Shown here: positions 1-8,289 of the stretch, in pieces
Layout: every line of letters begins with the position of its first letter
Numbering within the stretch: position 1 is the first letter of the stretch
Source of the DNA: Candidatus Altimarinota bacterium
GTDB lineage: Bacteria; Patescibacteriota; Gracilibacteria; BD1-5; UBA2023
Assembly (NCBI GenBank): GCA_013268835.1
Contig: JABFSX010000021.1
Coordinates: forward strand, 1-38,111
Direction: 5' to 3'
DNA: 38,111 nucleotides
Program-made: the position numbers and the translations under genes
Notes under the pieces: generated by a model
The model's database searches: none
Told to the model about the DNA's origin: nothing
What the model saw: only the letters and a program-made list of their open reading frames with translations

Positions 1-539
1 CGTATCTGAATTTGGGGAGTTATAGTAATAATTGTTTTTGCTACAGCAAAATGGAAAATAAATAAAAGTAGAGTCATAGACATAATGAGTCCTACGATAA
101 TCAAGAAAAAATGAGAGCCATTTTTTTTAAGATGAATAATTTTTTTCTTTGATTCTGTTTTTTGAAAGAGCAAAAACCATATGTACTGTATTCCTCGTTT
201 TATTTCATAGCGAAAATACTCAAACATCGTCATATTATGGAGGGCAATATCTTTTTCTCCATAATGTCGATTGAATTCTGCTTGAGATCCAGTTTTTTCG
301 ATTTCTATACCAAGAGAACTTGCTATCATAATAGCGGAGTTATCAGAAAGAATAACTTGATATATGTCGCTTGGGAGTCGTCGAGAAAGTACGAGAAAAA
401 AATCTCTAGAGAGTACAAAACTTGTATCAGTGAGGTCAATAATAAGAAATCAAGGATTTTCCTTATATTCCTTAGTAATATATTTGAGTGCCATCATCTG
501 AGACATGGTATGCGTGATGCGAATTGTTTTTTTATTCAT
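1..539 (-). CDS. Partial membrane protein, possibly of the CPR 'baseplate J-like' family
   Basis: The gene starts at an ATG whose first bases overlap the ftsA stop codon (ATGAATAA), so the two are translationally coupled, and it runs off the left edge of the window. The visible 179 residues hold a soluble N-terminal part of about 135 residues, one hydrophobic helix (FFLIIVGLIMSMTLLLFIF) and then the start of an extracytoplasmic region (AKTIITITPQ). One codon is TGA (NP-G-FLII). The layout of a single helix followed by a beta-rich 'ITITP' segment resembles large CPR surface proteins often annotated baseplate J-like. That family link is from memory of the pattern and is weak. The coding call itself is solid; the function is unknown. 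Confidence 0.6.
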
Positions 540-1731
540 ATTGGTACAAGATGTAACGAAGTATACGAACGAGTGGATCTTTCTTTACGAGGAGGAGTTC
601 ACTTGCCATAAGGGCAAGTCCATGAGTCATACAATCATCATGATGAAGTGTTTCATCTCCTATTTGATAGATTCTTTTTTTATTGATTTCATATCCGAGC
701 TTTTCTTCTATGATTTTACTAAATTCTTCTAAGATAGCATTGTTTTCGAAAATATTTCAGTGTAGAAAAAGATTATTAAATTGTATATTAATATGTTCAG
801 TATTGAGATATCCAAAAAGAGCATCTTGAATATATAAGAAAAACTCATCAAGACTTTCTCGATATTTCTCATTTTTGAAAAGTTCAGGACTACAGAGCAT
901 ATTCTCTATTTGCAAAAATGAGAGATTTTTTCCATGGAATGAGATGAGCTCCATAAGCATTTCAGTACCACAACTAAATACTTCAAATCCAAGAATTCGA
1001 TTTGAGTCCATAAGCGTTATCGTTGTATGCTGATATCATATATCAACAATACAAATACTCTCAGTTATATAACCAGATGCTTCGATAAGTTTTGGGAGTA
1101 TGAGTGGCTCTGGTATAAGTGAGATGATTTTCTTTCCGAGACTAGATACTACAGAGCGTATAATATTGAATTCACTTGATGGTACAAATATATTAAGTAC
1201 AGTAAGTCGAATTCTTCCTCCACTAAATCCTATTGGATTTGTAATTGTTCGTCAGTCGATCGTAATATCGATAATGGTTGATGATACCAGACGAAGATCA
1301 TCGTTGATCACTCCAAATTGTTTTCGACTTTTGGCACGAGCTCGTTCAAAAGATTCTGATTCGGTTCTTTTTATCATCCCATCTATCTCGTTCATAGTTA
1401 GGATGCTATCCTTATCGGCCCGTATATATTGGGCAGTAATAGAATCAGAAATAAATGAATGAGATGGAAAACTCATGATTACGTCACTTGGAATTGTGTC
1501 TGATGATTCTGCTGATTGAATAAGAGATTGTTCAATGCTCCGTACAACACCCGAGATATCAGCAATAGTACCTTGATAAAAATTTTTTCGACTCTGTCGT
1601 ACACTCGAAAAACCAGTACAAGTAAGTGCTGATTCAGATATATCATAAATACCAGCTCTAACACGATAGAGTCCGAGATCAATGGCTATAAATCTATGAT
1701 AATCACGGATATGCGTCAGGCGGAACGACAT
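532..1731 (-). CDS. ftsA: Cell division protein FtsA (actin-like ATPase)
   Basis: 399 residues when TGA is read as Gly. The N-terminal phosphate-1 motif of the actin/Hsp70 fold is visible (IAIDLGLYRVRAGIYD), followed by an SHS2-like 1C subdomain (PSDVIMSFPSHSFISDS) and the FtsA-typical stretch ITNPIGFSGGRIRLTV; the phosphate-2 motif is ICIVDIGYQHTTITL. FtsA tethers FtsZ filaments to the membrane at the septum. PilM is the main alternative, but the NP-G-GGRIRL segment and the size favour FtsA. No ftsZ lies within the window. The start is the first ATG in frame, with the divergent MscS gene upstream. Internal TGA codons fall at several expected glycines. Confidence 0.8.
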
Positions 1732-1799
1732 GAAAAAATCGAGAACAAAATATGAAACAAAAATACGTCATAATCATATAGAAATCAAAAAAAAATCAA

Positions 1800-1886
1800 C
1801 TAGAAATCTTTAATTTCTGAGATTACTTGAGCTATTCGTTTTCCTGTACCTAGATAGGTATTTCCATAGTTATTACTTATTTTCAT
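1800..1886 (-). CDS. Possible 28-residue micro-ORF upstream of ftsA
   Basis: An ATG-TAG frame of 28 residues (begins MKISNNYGNTYLGTGK, ends EIKDF) sits between ftsA and the divergent MscS gene. It contains no TGA and has a plausible residue mix, but nothing beyond an open frame supports translation. No family is recognised. It could equally be part of the ftsA 5' leader. Confidence 0.25.
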   Translation of the reverse strand: MKISNNYGNTYLGTGKRIAQVISEIKDF

Positions 1887-1889
1887 AAT

Positions 1890-1918
1890 TTGCAAAAATA
1901 GTAAACATATGACATACT
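1890..1918 (+). promoter_or_regulatory. Predicted promoter of the MscS gene
   Basis: TTGCAA at 1890-1895, then 17 nt, then CATACT at 1913-1918. The gene starts at 1929, so the transcript would have almost no leader. The -10 matches TATAAT at 4 of 6 bases. Confidence 0.45.
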
Positions 1919-1928
1919 TGATACACGT

Positions 1929-2861
1929 ATGAAAGCACATTCACTTATTACATCGCGAAGAAATAGCTTTTTTAGTATTATTGCTTGGATACTTATGAAT
2001 ATATCCACAACGATACTCTATCGTTATGTGATCAGTGCTCCTCGTTGGAATCCTGCAGAATTAGGATATATAGATACAACTTATCAGCTTGTATGGATAC
2101 TTATTGTTGTAATTATTCTTGTTCATATTATTAGTTTGATATTTCGGGAAATTGAACATTCCTTCATAGTGGAGGGAGCTGTTATTAAGCGTTTTTTTCC
2201 ACTTATAAAAGTTATTACGCTTTCAGCGATATGGATTATAGGATGATTTTATGTGCTTGATAATTTGCATATTAATACAAGTAGTATTCTCACAGGTGCT
2301 GGAATCTGATGAGTTCTTCTTGCGATCGCCAGTCGCGATATTATCACCAATCTTTTTGGTAGCCTCTCGATACTTCTTTCTCGTACTTTTGAAATCGGGG
2401 AAATCATACGTATTCAGATGCGATCATGAGTTATGTACGAATGACTTGTAGAAGAGATTACCCTCAATTATACTAAGATGACAAGACTCACAGGGGAAGT
2501 TGTTTTTATCCCCAATCGTCTTATCTATACAGAAACTCTTGAGAATATATCTCGCCGAAGATTTTTTGATTATACCTATCGTATTCCATTTCGAAAACAG
2601 TCAGATATGAATGATATAAAAACTCGTATGAGAATCATAGAGTGAAAAATTGCAAGTTATTATCCTATTGAGGTTACCTATGATACAGAGATTCCAAATG
2701 CAGTTGATCTTGTATATAAGATTACTATACTTCTTCCAGAAGAAAATGAAGTTTTTGATTCTGAGATGAGACACTTTCTTATGGAACATATTTTTATAGA
2801 AGCCGTACGGGAAAGTACTGAATCAAAGGTTGCTTCACTCACATCAAATTTGCAAAAATAA
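1929..2861 (+). CDS. Mechanosensitive ion channel, MscS family
   Basis: 310 residues. Three to four N-terminal membrane helices are followed by the pore helix TM3 (LTGAGIGGVLLAIASRD), in which the GG pair is TGA-TGA, and by the MscS beta domain (FEIGEIIRIQMRSGV). The frame then runs through a C-terminal alpha/beta domain to a TAA at 2859. MscS channels open under membrane tension to release osmolytes after hypo-osmotic shock. A second, more divergent MscS-family protein lies at 9308-10192. The gene is monocistronic: it has its own promoter and a terminator directly after the stop. Confidence 0.88.
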
Positions 2862-2890
2862 AAATCCTACTATAATCGGTGGGATTTTTT
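2862..2890 (+). terminator. Rho-independent terminator of the MscS gene
   Basis: AAAATCCTAC pairs with GTGGGATTTT (one T-G pair) around a short loop and is followed by T residues. It sits one base after the stop codon. Confidence 0.75.
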
Positions 2891-2910
2891 GTACCTCAAC
2901 TTCTCTCAAT

Positions 2911-3972
2911 ATGTCCAATCTTGTTTTTATACTTTCGAGCCTTTTGATTACGGCAATACTTACTATATTGATAATGCCTTGGGGGATTAGACTTTTTATA
3001 AAACTTGGGTTAGGGAAAAATATTCGATCTGAATGACTTATTGGGGCAGCTACTGAATTTGCAGGTTTACACGCTGGGAAGAAGGGGACTCCAACAATGG
3101 GAGGTGTTATTATTATTGGAATTATACTTTTAGTGGTTTTTCTCTCTGTGATTGCCCAATACTTTGGTACTGGACTTTCTGATATATTTGGTGTGAGTTT
3201 TCGGTATAGCTTGTGGAACCGATGAGAGACATATATTGTGATTTTCACACTCGTAAGTGTTGGGCTCATAGGTCTTGTTGATGATTATCTTAATATTCGA
3301 GAGATATGACGAACCAAATGACTCTCTGCAAAAGTAAAAATGCTTCTATTGATAATTTTTGCTTTTATATGAGCGTACTGGTTTTATGATAAATTATGAT
3401 ATACAGGAATCAATCTCCCATTCTATGGACATGCAGAACTCGGAATTCTCTATATACCGCTATTTATATTGATATTTATTGCAACGGCTAATAGCGTAAA
3501 TATTACCGATGGTCTTGATGGTCTTGCTTGAGGCTTACTTTTATTTCAATTTTTGGCATATGGTGCTATTACGTATATGCAAGGGATGTTTATCCTTTCG
3601 GCTTTTTGCCTTATTATTGTTGGTGTACTAATGGGGTTTCTTTGGTTTAATATTCATCCAGCTCAGATTTTTATGGGAGATACTGGATCTTTGGCACTTG
3701 GAGCGACACTTGCAGTTATTGCTATGATGACTGATACACTTTTGGCTTTTATCGTTATGAGTAGTATTTTTATAGGCGAGACACTATCGGTGATAGTACA
3801 AATGACGAGTAAGAAGTTTAGAAATGGAAAAAAAATATTTCGTATTGCTCCATTTCATCATCATTTGGAAGCTATTGGTTGGGATGAAGAGACGATTGTA
3901 ATGCGACTATGGCTTCTTGGTATGATTCTTACCATTGCAGGAACTATTATGGCGCTTATTGGGAATTTATAA
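2911..3972 (+). CDS. mraY: Phospho-N-acetylmuramoyl-pentapeptide transferase MraY
   Basis: 353 residues, the usual size. It transfers phospho-MurNAc-pentapeptide from UDP to undecaprenyl phosphate to make lipid I at the inner face of the membrane. Visible family signatures are TPTMGG near the N-terminus, the VDD motif (GLVDDYLNI), NSVNITDGLDGLAGG, FMGDTGSLALG and the PFHHHLE loop. About ten membrane helices can be traced. The second-last G of DGLDGLAGG is TGA (3529-3531), a strong internal check of the recoding. A longer frame to an ATG at 2830 exists but runs back through the terminator, so 2911 is chosen. No other mur gene is adjacent. Confidence 0.95.
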
Positions 3973-3990
3973 TCGACTATAGAATTGATA

Positions 3991-4021
3991 ACTATATGTA
4001 TTCAAGTGTATAGTGGTTTTT
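3991..4021 (+). terminator. Probable terminator of mraY
   Basis: ACTATAT (3991-3997) pairs with GTATAGT (4008-4014, one T-G pair), then GG and a run of T. The remainder of the gap to 4143 includes a locally GC-richer patch (about 4022-4080, with CTTCC/GGAAG inverted repeats) that I cannot assign. Confidence 0.55.
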
Positions 4022-4142
4022 CCGCATCGTAGAGCCACTTCCGCATTAGGAAGGGAAGTCTGCTATCCCCCTAGTATCCTCTATTAGAAAAGGAAAAATA
4101 GCTATTGACAAGATATATTTCCTTTAAAATATGAAAATAAAA

Positions 4143-4170
4143 TTGCATTTATTTTTCCTCTGCCTATAAT
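4143..4170 (+). promoter_or_regulatory. Predicted strong promoter of the HU gene
   Basis: TTGCAT (4143-4148), 16 nt, and a perfect TATAAT (4165-4170). The expected start is near 4177, giving a leader of about 29 nt. A second -35-like TTGACA lies upstream near 4095. Confidence 0.75.
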
Positions 4171-4205
4171 GGGTCCTGTCCTTTATTTCTTAATTTTTTC
4201 GAACC

Positions 4206-4478
4206 ATGAAAAAGCAGGACTTTATTAAAGCTGTTGCAGCAAAGGCTGGACTCAGTCAAGATGCTGTAACAAAAGCTCTCACGGCTCAGATCGAAGTAAT
4301 CACTAAATCACTTAAAAAAGGTGAAGAAGTGAACGTTACTGGTTTCGGTGCATGGAAGATCTCAAATCGTGCAGCTCGTAATGGTGTAAATCCAAAAACA
4401 GGTGCAAAGATTCAAATCGCTGCTATGAAGACTCCTGTCTTCCGAGCTGGAAAGACTCTCAAGGAAGCAGTTCGCTAG
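4206..4478 (+). CDS. HU/IHF-family nucleoid DNA-binding protein
   Basis: 90 residues, the standard length of HU. The N-terminal helices (MKKQDFIKAVAAKAGLSQDA), the GFGAWKISNRAARNG turn and the DNA-inserting arm region (NPKTGAKIQI, then the family-typical proline in MKTPVFRAG) are all in place. HU bends and compacts DNA and supports replication and recombination. The frame contains no TGA glycine codon, in keeping with a highly expressed gene. It stands alone between its own strong promoter and a near-perfect terminator. Confidence 0.95.
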   Translation: MKKQDFIKAVAAKAGLSQDAVTKALTAQIEVITKSLKKGEEVNVTGFGAWKISNRAARNGVNPKTGAKIQIAAMKTPVFRAGKTLKEAVR

Positions 4479-4496
4479 TCGTCTGTATTCTATAAA

Positions 4497-4524
4497 AAAT
4501 ACCCTAAATTTAGGGTATTTTTTT
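4497..4524 (+). terminator. Rho-independent terminator of the HU gene
   Basis: AAATACCCTAAATTTAGGGTATTTTTTT forms a perfect hairpin with a T-tract, about 20 nt after the stop. Confidence 0.93.
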
Positions 4525-4551
4525 GCTTTTTATTTAAAAGAGGTATATAAT
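4523..4551 (+). promoter_or_regulatory. Predicted promoter of the GHKL ATPase gene
   Basis: TTGCTT (4523-4528), 17 nt, TATAAT (4546-4551). The -35 begins in the T-tract of the HU terminator, showing how tightly units are packed. Confidence 0.55.
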
Positions 4552-4579
4552 TGCCTTATATTTAATAAAAGTATATCCA

Positions 4580-5146
4580 ATGTTTTCTTGCGATATTAGT
4601 CATCTGAGTTATGAAGAGGCAGTAAAAAGTCTTTATGACTCTATTACGGATCCAAATAATATATCATGTCAGATTATTTTTGTTGCAGAGCATAGTCGCT
4701 CAAAAATTATCCGAGATTTTGTGGGTCACATCTTCGATATTCATTATATTTATCATCCTTGGCGAGGTCGATTGGTTCTTATTACTGATGAACTTGTTAA
4801 TAACGCCATTGAACATGGTAGTAATCCTGGCGATATCGATAGTTGTATTGTTGAATCAGGAATCAATGCAATTGGTGAATTTTTTATTAATCTTGAGGTT
4901 CATGACACGGGTCGGGGGATAGATGCAGATGACACTAAACATCTGGATGCTATTAGAGATAGTAGACTCCAAGATACTACAGATAATGGTGTATATATGG
5001 AAAAACGAGGAAGGGGACTGTTCCATATTACAGAGAAACTCGTAGATCGCCTTACATTCTCTACAAGTCCAAGAGGTGGACTCGCAGTAAAGATAGAAAA
5101 AAGTATACCAAGATCTATTCCAGTTACAGATCCAGCTTCTAAATAG
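4580..5146 (+). CDS. GHKL-fold ATPase domain protein, RsbW/SpoIIAB-like
   Basis: 188 residues, essentially a single HATPase domain. The N box is at residues 70-80 (DELVNNAIEHG), the G1 box at 109-114 (DTGRGI) and the G2 box at 143-150 (RGRGLFHI). There is no dimerisation/phosphoacceptor domain, so it is not a classical sensor kinase. Stand-alone domains of this kind are usually anti-sigma factor kinases or response modules of the RsbW type. No anti-anti-sigma partner or sigma factor is adjacent, so the target is unknown. The terminator hairpin begins inside its last codons. Confidence 0.8.
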   Translation: MFSCDISHLSYEEAVKSLYDSITDPNNISCQIIFVAEHSRSKIIRDFVGHIFDIHYIYHPWRGRLVLITDELVNNAIEHGSNPGDIDSCIVESGINAIGEFFINLEVHDTGRGIDADDTKHLDAIRDSRLQDTTDNGVYMEKRGRGLFHITEKLVDRLTFSTSPRGGLAVKIEKSIPRSIPVTDPASK

Positions 5147-5161
5147 AGGTTGGATTTTTTT
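5130..5161 (+). terminator. Terminator overlapping the stop codon of the GHKL gene
   Basis: ATCCA (5130-5134) pairs with TGGAT (5151-5155), with an inner CTTC/GAGG pairing, followed by a T-tract. The stop codon TAG (5144-5146) lies inside the hairpin. Confidence 0.75.
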
Positions 5162-5162
5162 C

Positions 5163-5189
5163 TTGCATATCTCTTAAAATCTGTATCAT
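5163..5189 (+). promoter_or_regulatory. Predicted promoter giving a leaderless transcript
   Basis: TTGCAT (5163-5168), 15 nt, TATCAT (5184-5189). The seventh base after the -10 is the A of the ATG at 5196. Confidence 0.45.
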
Positions 5190-5195
5190 ATTTGT

Positions 5196-6188
5196 ATGAT
5201 ACCTTTTCACAGAATTTACAGTTGGCTTTTTAAGTCATTTAATATCTCGGGAGAAACACTTCTCATCGATAGGCTGATCTCAGAATGATATCAAGAATTT
5301 ATGATTATTAAAAGATCATGGATTTTTGCTCTATTTATGCTCTGGATTCCATTGGCAATCCTTGGTCTCTCAGGAGTGAGTGTTTTTATAGCACATAGCA
5401 GTATAGATATCGAATCTATCAAATATACTCTTATATCTGGGAATATTCTCATGGCTTTTATATTGATAGTGTCTTCACTCAATTATATTAGACATTTTAG
5501 ATCGATTCACTACGAACCATATATCACTCATGATATGACCAAGTCGAGGGATGAGCTTGCTCAATGAGATAAATACTTTCAGTCATTTTTTAATTGGTCT
5601 ATCACAAATCAATGGATTTTGGTGTGAATATTGATCATTGAAGCCGTATTGGTGCTATTGTATTGAAAGCAGATTGGATGACATTTTTGGATACTTGCGA
5701 CTGATACTCTTGTTATTCTTCTAGAGATTGGACTCCTCAGAAAATATAGAAAAAGAATGATGGATCTTGAGATGGATTACAATATTATTGTTCCAGGAAA
5801 AATATTTTTTATCAATCAATCAGGATTACTCTCTGTAGTTCAGACTATTGATGGTGATAAAATAAAAACAGTACAATCAGTATTTCCGAGTAAAATCGCC
5901 AGCTTTTTTAATTATGGAACGGTTCATATCTTAACAGAGGGGGATTCTCAGGAGATGATGGGTACGATGAGTATGTACTATGTAACAAGCCCTGATGCTG
6001 TTGTTACATGTATTCACTCTCTTATAGATGATCCAGTAGATACAACAGCAAAAAAGGAAACACAAAAAATTGAACAATCATCACTTGGTGATAACAAATG
6101 AGAGGCAGAAGTAAATACATCAATAAAAGTTGAAACCCGTAGACATACCCTTGATACAAGGGAAAAAATCCGAGATGTTCTCAGGTAA
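5196..6188 (+). CDS. Membrane protein with a bacterial PH-like (bPH2) domain
   Basis: 330 residues. Two helices (residues about 40-85) and two further helices (about 135-180) precede a cytoplasmic domain starting near residue 195 (YNIIVPGKIFFINQSGL, then SVFPSKIASFFNYGTVHIL). The pattern of 'it is written in basis X, observed in an inducible turn, then a YG-V-I-T strand' matches the YdbS/bPH2 proteins that are common in CPR genomes. The role is unknown; such proteins are envelope-associated. The start at 5196 is preferred over the ATG at 5301 because the upstream frame is open once TGA (5286-5288) is Gly and fits the promoter. The stop codon abuts that of the convergent aminopeptidase with no base between. 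Confidence 0.7.
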
Positions 6189-7358
6189 TTATCCAAGTAT
6201 CCAATTTCCATTTTCAAAAATCTGTTTTTCTCCTATATAGACAGCTTCTAGGGCTATAAATACATCAATATGAAATCTCTGAATATCAGTTTTAGGGAGT
6301 TTTTTTCCGTATATTCCATGTTTTTTTCCGAGAGAAAGGTGTACTCAGATTTTTCTCTCATGGAAGTTGATGTCTGTGAGGGGAGTCTCTGTAGATGGAG
6401 CAGGATTGAGTCAGAATCCAAGTTCACGTACCATAACTTCTCATTCGAATTGAACAATCCAATTATAGAGTTTTGCAAACTCAGGAGGGAAGTCGTTACT
6501 CGGAAGAACTCGTCCATTTTTGATATTGAGCTCAAAAGGTTCACATATTTCAATAGAAAAATCTTCACGTGGATAGGTATCGATAAGGCATTTTCCATTC
6601 ACATTTTCAAGATTTATAGCTTCCGTAAAAGTTTCTCCAATAGGAAATGTTCCACCCTTGTTTACTGATTGAGAATAGTCTCCTGTGTTACCGCGAATTT
6701 TCTCAAGAGGTCAAAAAGTGAGAAATTCACCATTGATAGATTGTACTCTTGTATTATCCGCCTGAGAAGAAAGTGACTCAAAATAATTCTGAAGATCTAC
6801 ATAAGTATCGGTTCTGTATACAAGGGAAGTGGTGAAGGTATCAAATTGGTTTTCAGGGATATATGCAAGATGATTGAATTCTACCACATGAATTCCACGA
6901 TGAAAGAGCTCAAGCCTAATTCGAAATGTAGAAAGTCGAAAGTTTGTTGATTGAACAAGTATAACGATAGATCCCTTTGGGAGGGAAGTGAGTTCATTTT
7001 TGAGTGATTCAATCTCTGGATCAACTATTATCTCCTCATCTCATGTTGTTTTGAGTACAATATGATGATCAAGTCAGATTCTGGTATTTTCTTCAATATT
7101 ATGTGAAGTGATTATTCGATTTTGCTCTTTGAGATGCGGATTATCAGGATTAATAAGTCCACCTCGATAGAGCGGTTGTGGGGGATTCTTAAATTCGCGA
7201 ATAATCGCATTATCTAGTTTTGATAGTACAGATATCCAAGAATTAGAAAGTAGCTGTGCAAGTGGAGACTCAGTATCATATAAGAAGTATACAGATTGAT
7301 TCGTATATCCCATATTTCGAGTTAGTATATCATAACATGATTGCTCAAGAGTGTTCAT
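6189..7358 (-). CDS. M29-type metalloaminopeptidase
   Basis: 389 residues. Family M29 (aminopeptidase T/AmpS) uses two metal ions held by Glu, Glu, His, His and Asp. All five can be placed: E242 (FPIGETFTEA), E312 (VRELGFGLNP), H340 (IGVHLSLG), and H363/D365 (RFHIDVF); a Tyr candidate is Y350. The glycines in VRELGFG and the downstream turn use TGA in part. It would release N-terminal residues from peptides in the cytosol. The N-terminal 200 residues are divergent. A 33-bp palindrome lies 54 bp upstream of the start and could regulate it. Its stop (TTA on plus, 6189-6191) touches the stop of the gene on the other strand. Confidence 0.75.
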
Positions 7359-7411
7359 AGGGATATTATTAATTGTTGTCCTCAGTGTATAGAGATTTCT
7401 AAAAAGGCAAG

Positions 7412-7444
7412 CTCATATAATGAGAATAATTCTCATTATATGAG
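7412..7444. promoter_or_regulatory. 33-bp perfect palindrome with a Fur-family-like 7-1-7 core
   Basis: Two 16-bp arms are perfect inverted repeats around a single A at 7428. The centre reads TGAGAAT-A-ATTCTCA, which matches the Fur 7-1-7 consensus TGATAAT-N-ATTATCA at 12 of 14 arm positions. It lies upstream of the aminopeptidase gene. A bidirectional transcription terminator is the alternative, but the flanks lack a T-tract on either side. Confidence 0.5.
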
Positions 7445-7683
7445 TAGAAAGAAAAATATACCAAAGTAATCCTTTACTGTAATAGAGAAGTTAAAAATTT
7501 TCTCATAGTGAAGTTTTTTTAATTTTTCCGAGTATTACATCGTCTGAATCAAATATTTTTTGATATAAAGTATCGTTTTTTTAAGAATATCTAAATTGAA
7601 CTGAAAAATAGTTCTTTCAAAAATAAAGAAAATAATTTTATTTGATTTTATTTTTATATTGAAAATAATTACTACGAATTAAG

Positions 7684-7711
7684 TGCAAGCTAATTATAAA
7701 ATTAGTTTGCA
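7684..7711. repeat. Hairpin 1 of three
   Basis: TGCAAGCTAATT pairs with AATTAGTTTGCA (one G-T pair) around the loop ATAA: a 12-bp stem. Confidence 0.75.
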
Positions 7712-7735
7712 TTCTTGCATATATTTTACTATAAT

Positions 7736-7770
7736 CACTTCACATAAGTTACATTATGTGAAGTGATTGA
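7736..7770. repeat. Hairpin 2 of three
   Basis: AATCACTTCACATAA pairs perfectly with TTATGTGAAGTGATT around a short loop: about 14-15 bp of stem. Confidence 0.8.
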
Positions 7771-7776
7771 AAATGT

Positions 7777-7807
7777 GATTCAATGAGATTAAGTATCTCA
7801 TTGAATC
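7777..7807. repeat. Hairpin 3 of three, just after the unknown gene's stop
   Basis: GATTCAATGAGAT pairs perfectly with ATCTCATTGAATC around TAAGT: a 13-bp stem. It lies 8 bp beyond the stop of the 7815-8228 gene, so it could end or protect that transcript, but there is no T-tract. Confidence 0.75.
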
Positions 7808-7814
7808 AGAATAC

Positions 7815-8228
7815 TTATGCTTTTACATTAAATCTTGAATTTCCTCATCTATAATTAGATGCGTAATCTTTTCAAGTAAATTCAATATCTTTTTTTCATG
7901 AAGTAAATCCGTGTCAGTTTCTATTAATCTTTCCCCAGTTATAAATAACATCTTCAGATGCTCCTAATTTTATAAGTAGTTTATTCACGCCACCGGACTT
8001 AGTTAGTCATAGTGAAATTCGGATTCGTCAAATAAGACGATTAATTACCTCTCTGTTTACGCTATTTGTTTTTCATTCAAGTACAATTTCTCTGATTTTT
8101 TCATTGGTACTTAATACGCGAATAAGAGCTCAAGAGAGGCCATCTCAAGCAAGTACTTCCCTATCCATTGCATCTTTATTTGTATCCCAAGTTTCTTTGA
8201 TTATACTTGCTAAGTTAGCTACCTCCAT
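7815..8228 (-). CDS. Unrecognised 137-residue protein, unusually rich in UGA-glycine
   Basis: The gene is invisible in the standard code because nine of its glycine codons are TGA. Read with TGA as Gly it is one open frame from ATG (8228) to TAA (7815). The N-terminal two thirds are predicted helical and charged (for example REVINRLIGRIRISLGL); the C-terminal 40 residues are rich in Gly, Lys and aromatic residues (NGHGFTSGKKDIEF). I recognise no family. It is divergent from a Xer recombinase, and a perfect 20-bp palindrome starts 6 bp upstream of its ATG, suggesting tight control or autoregulation (inference). A GGAGG lies just inside the frame, so the exact start is uncertain. Confidence 0.72.
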
Positions 8229-8233
8229 AATTC

Positions 8234-8253
8234 ATTTGTTATATATAACAAAT
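8234..8253. promoter_or_regulatory. 20-bp perfect palindrome in a divergent promoter (operator candidate)
   Basis: ATTTGTTATATATAACAAAT is its own reverse complement. It sits between the start codons of the 137-residue protein (8228) and the recombinase (8290). A TATAAT at 8253-8258 could serve the recombinase, and TTGACA on the minus strand (8269-8274) the other gene, so a bound regulator would cover the core promoters of both. Confidence 0.55.
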
Positions 8254-8289
8254 ATAATAAAATACTTATGTCAATATTAATGTAATTTT

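Larger units (their letters stand above)
7359..7814. other. 456-bp intergenic stretch rich in palindromes
   Basis: No convincing gene is seen on either strand even with TGA as Gly. The stretch holds a 33-bp perfect palindrome (7412-7444) and three consecutive long hairpins (7684-7711, 7736-7770, 7777-7807), separated by very AT-rich sequence. A short open frame on the minus strand (about 7508-7600, including a DSDDVILGKIKK stretch) looks protein-like but has no start codon and may be a gene remnant. Confidence 0.7.

Noticed and set aside
2830-2910. A longer mraY frame starting at 2830
   Set aside because: It runs through the MscS stop and its terminator hairpin; MraY homologues start near MSNLVF.
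4022-4085. GC-richer patch with GCCACTTCC, a string also found in the candidate ncRNA
   Set aside because: The match is only 9 bases, no promoter or terminator frames it, and no consistent fold is seen.
7508-7600. Minus-strand protein-like segment containing DSDDVILGKIKK
   Set aside because: No start codon, and a stop lies directly upstream; at most a gene remnant, so not listed as a gene.
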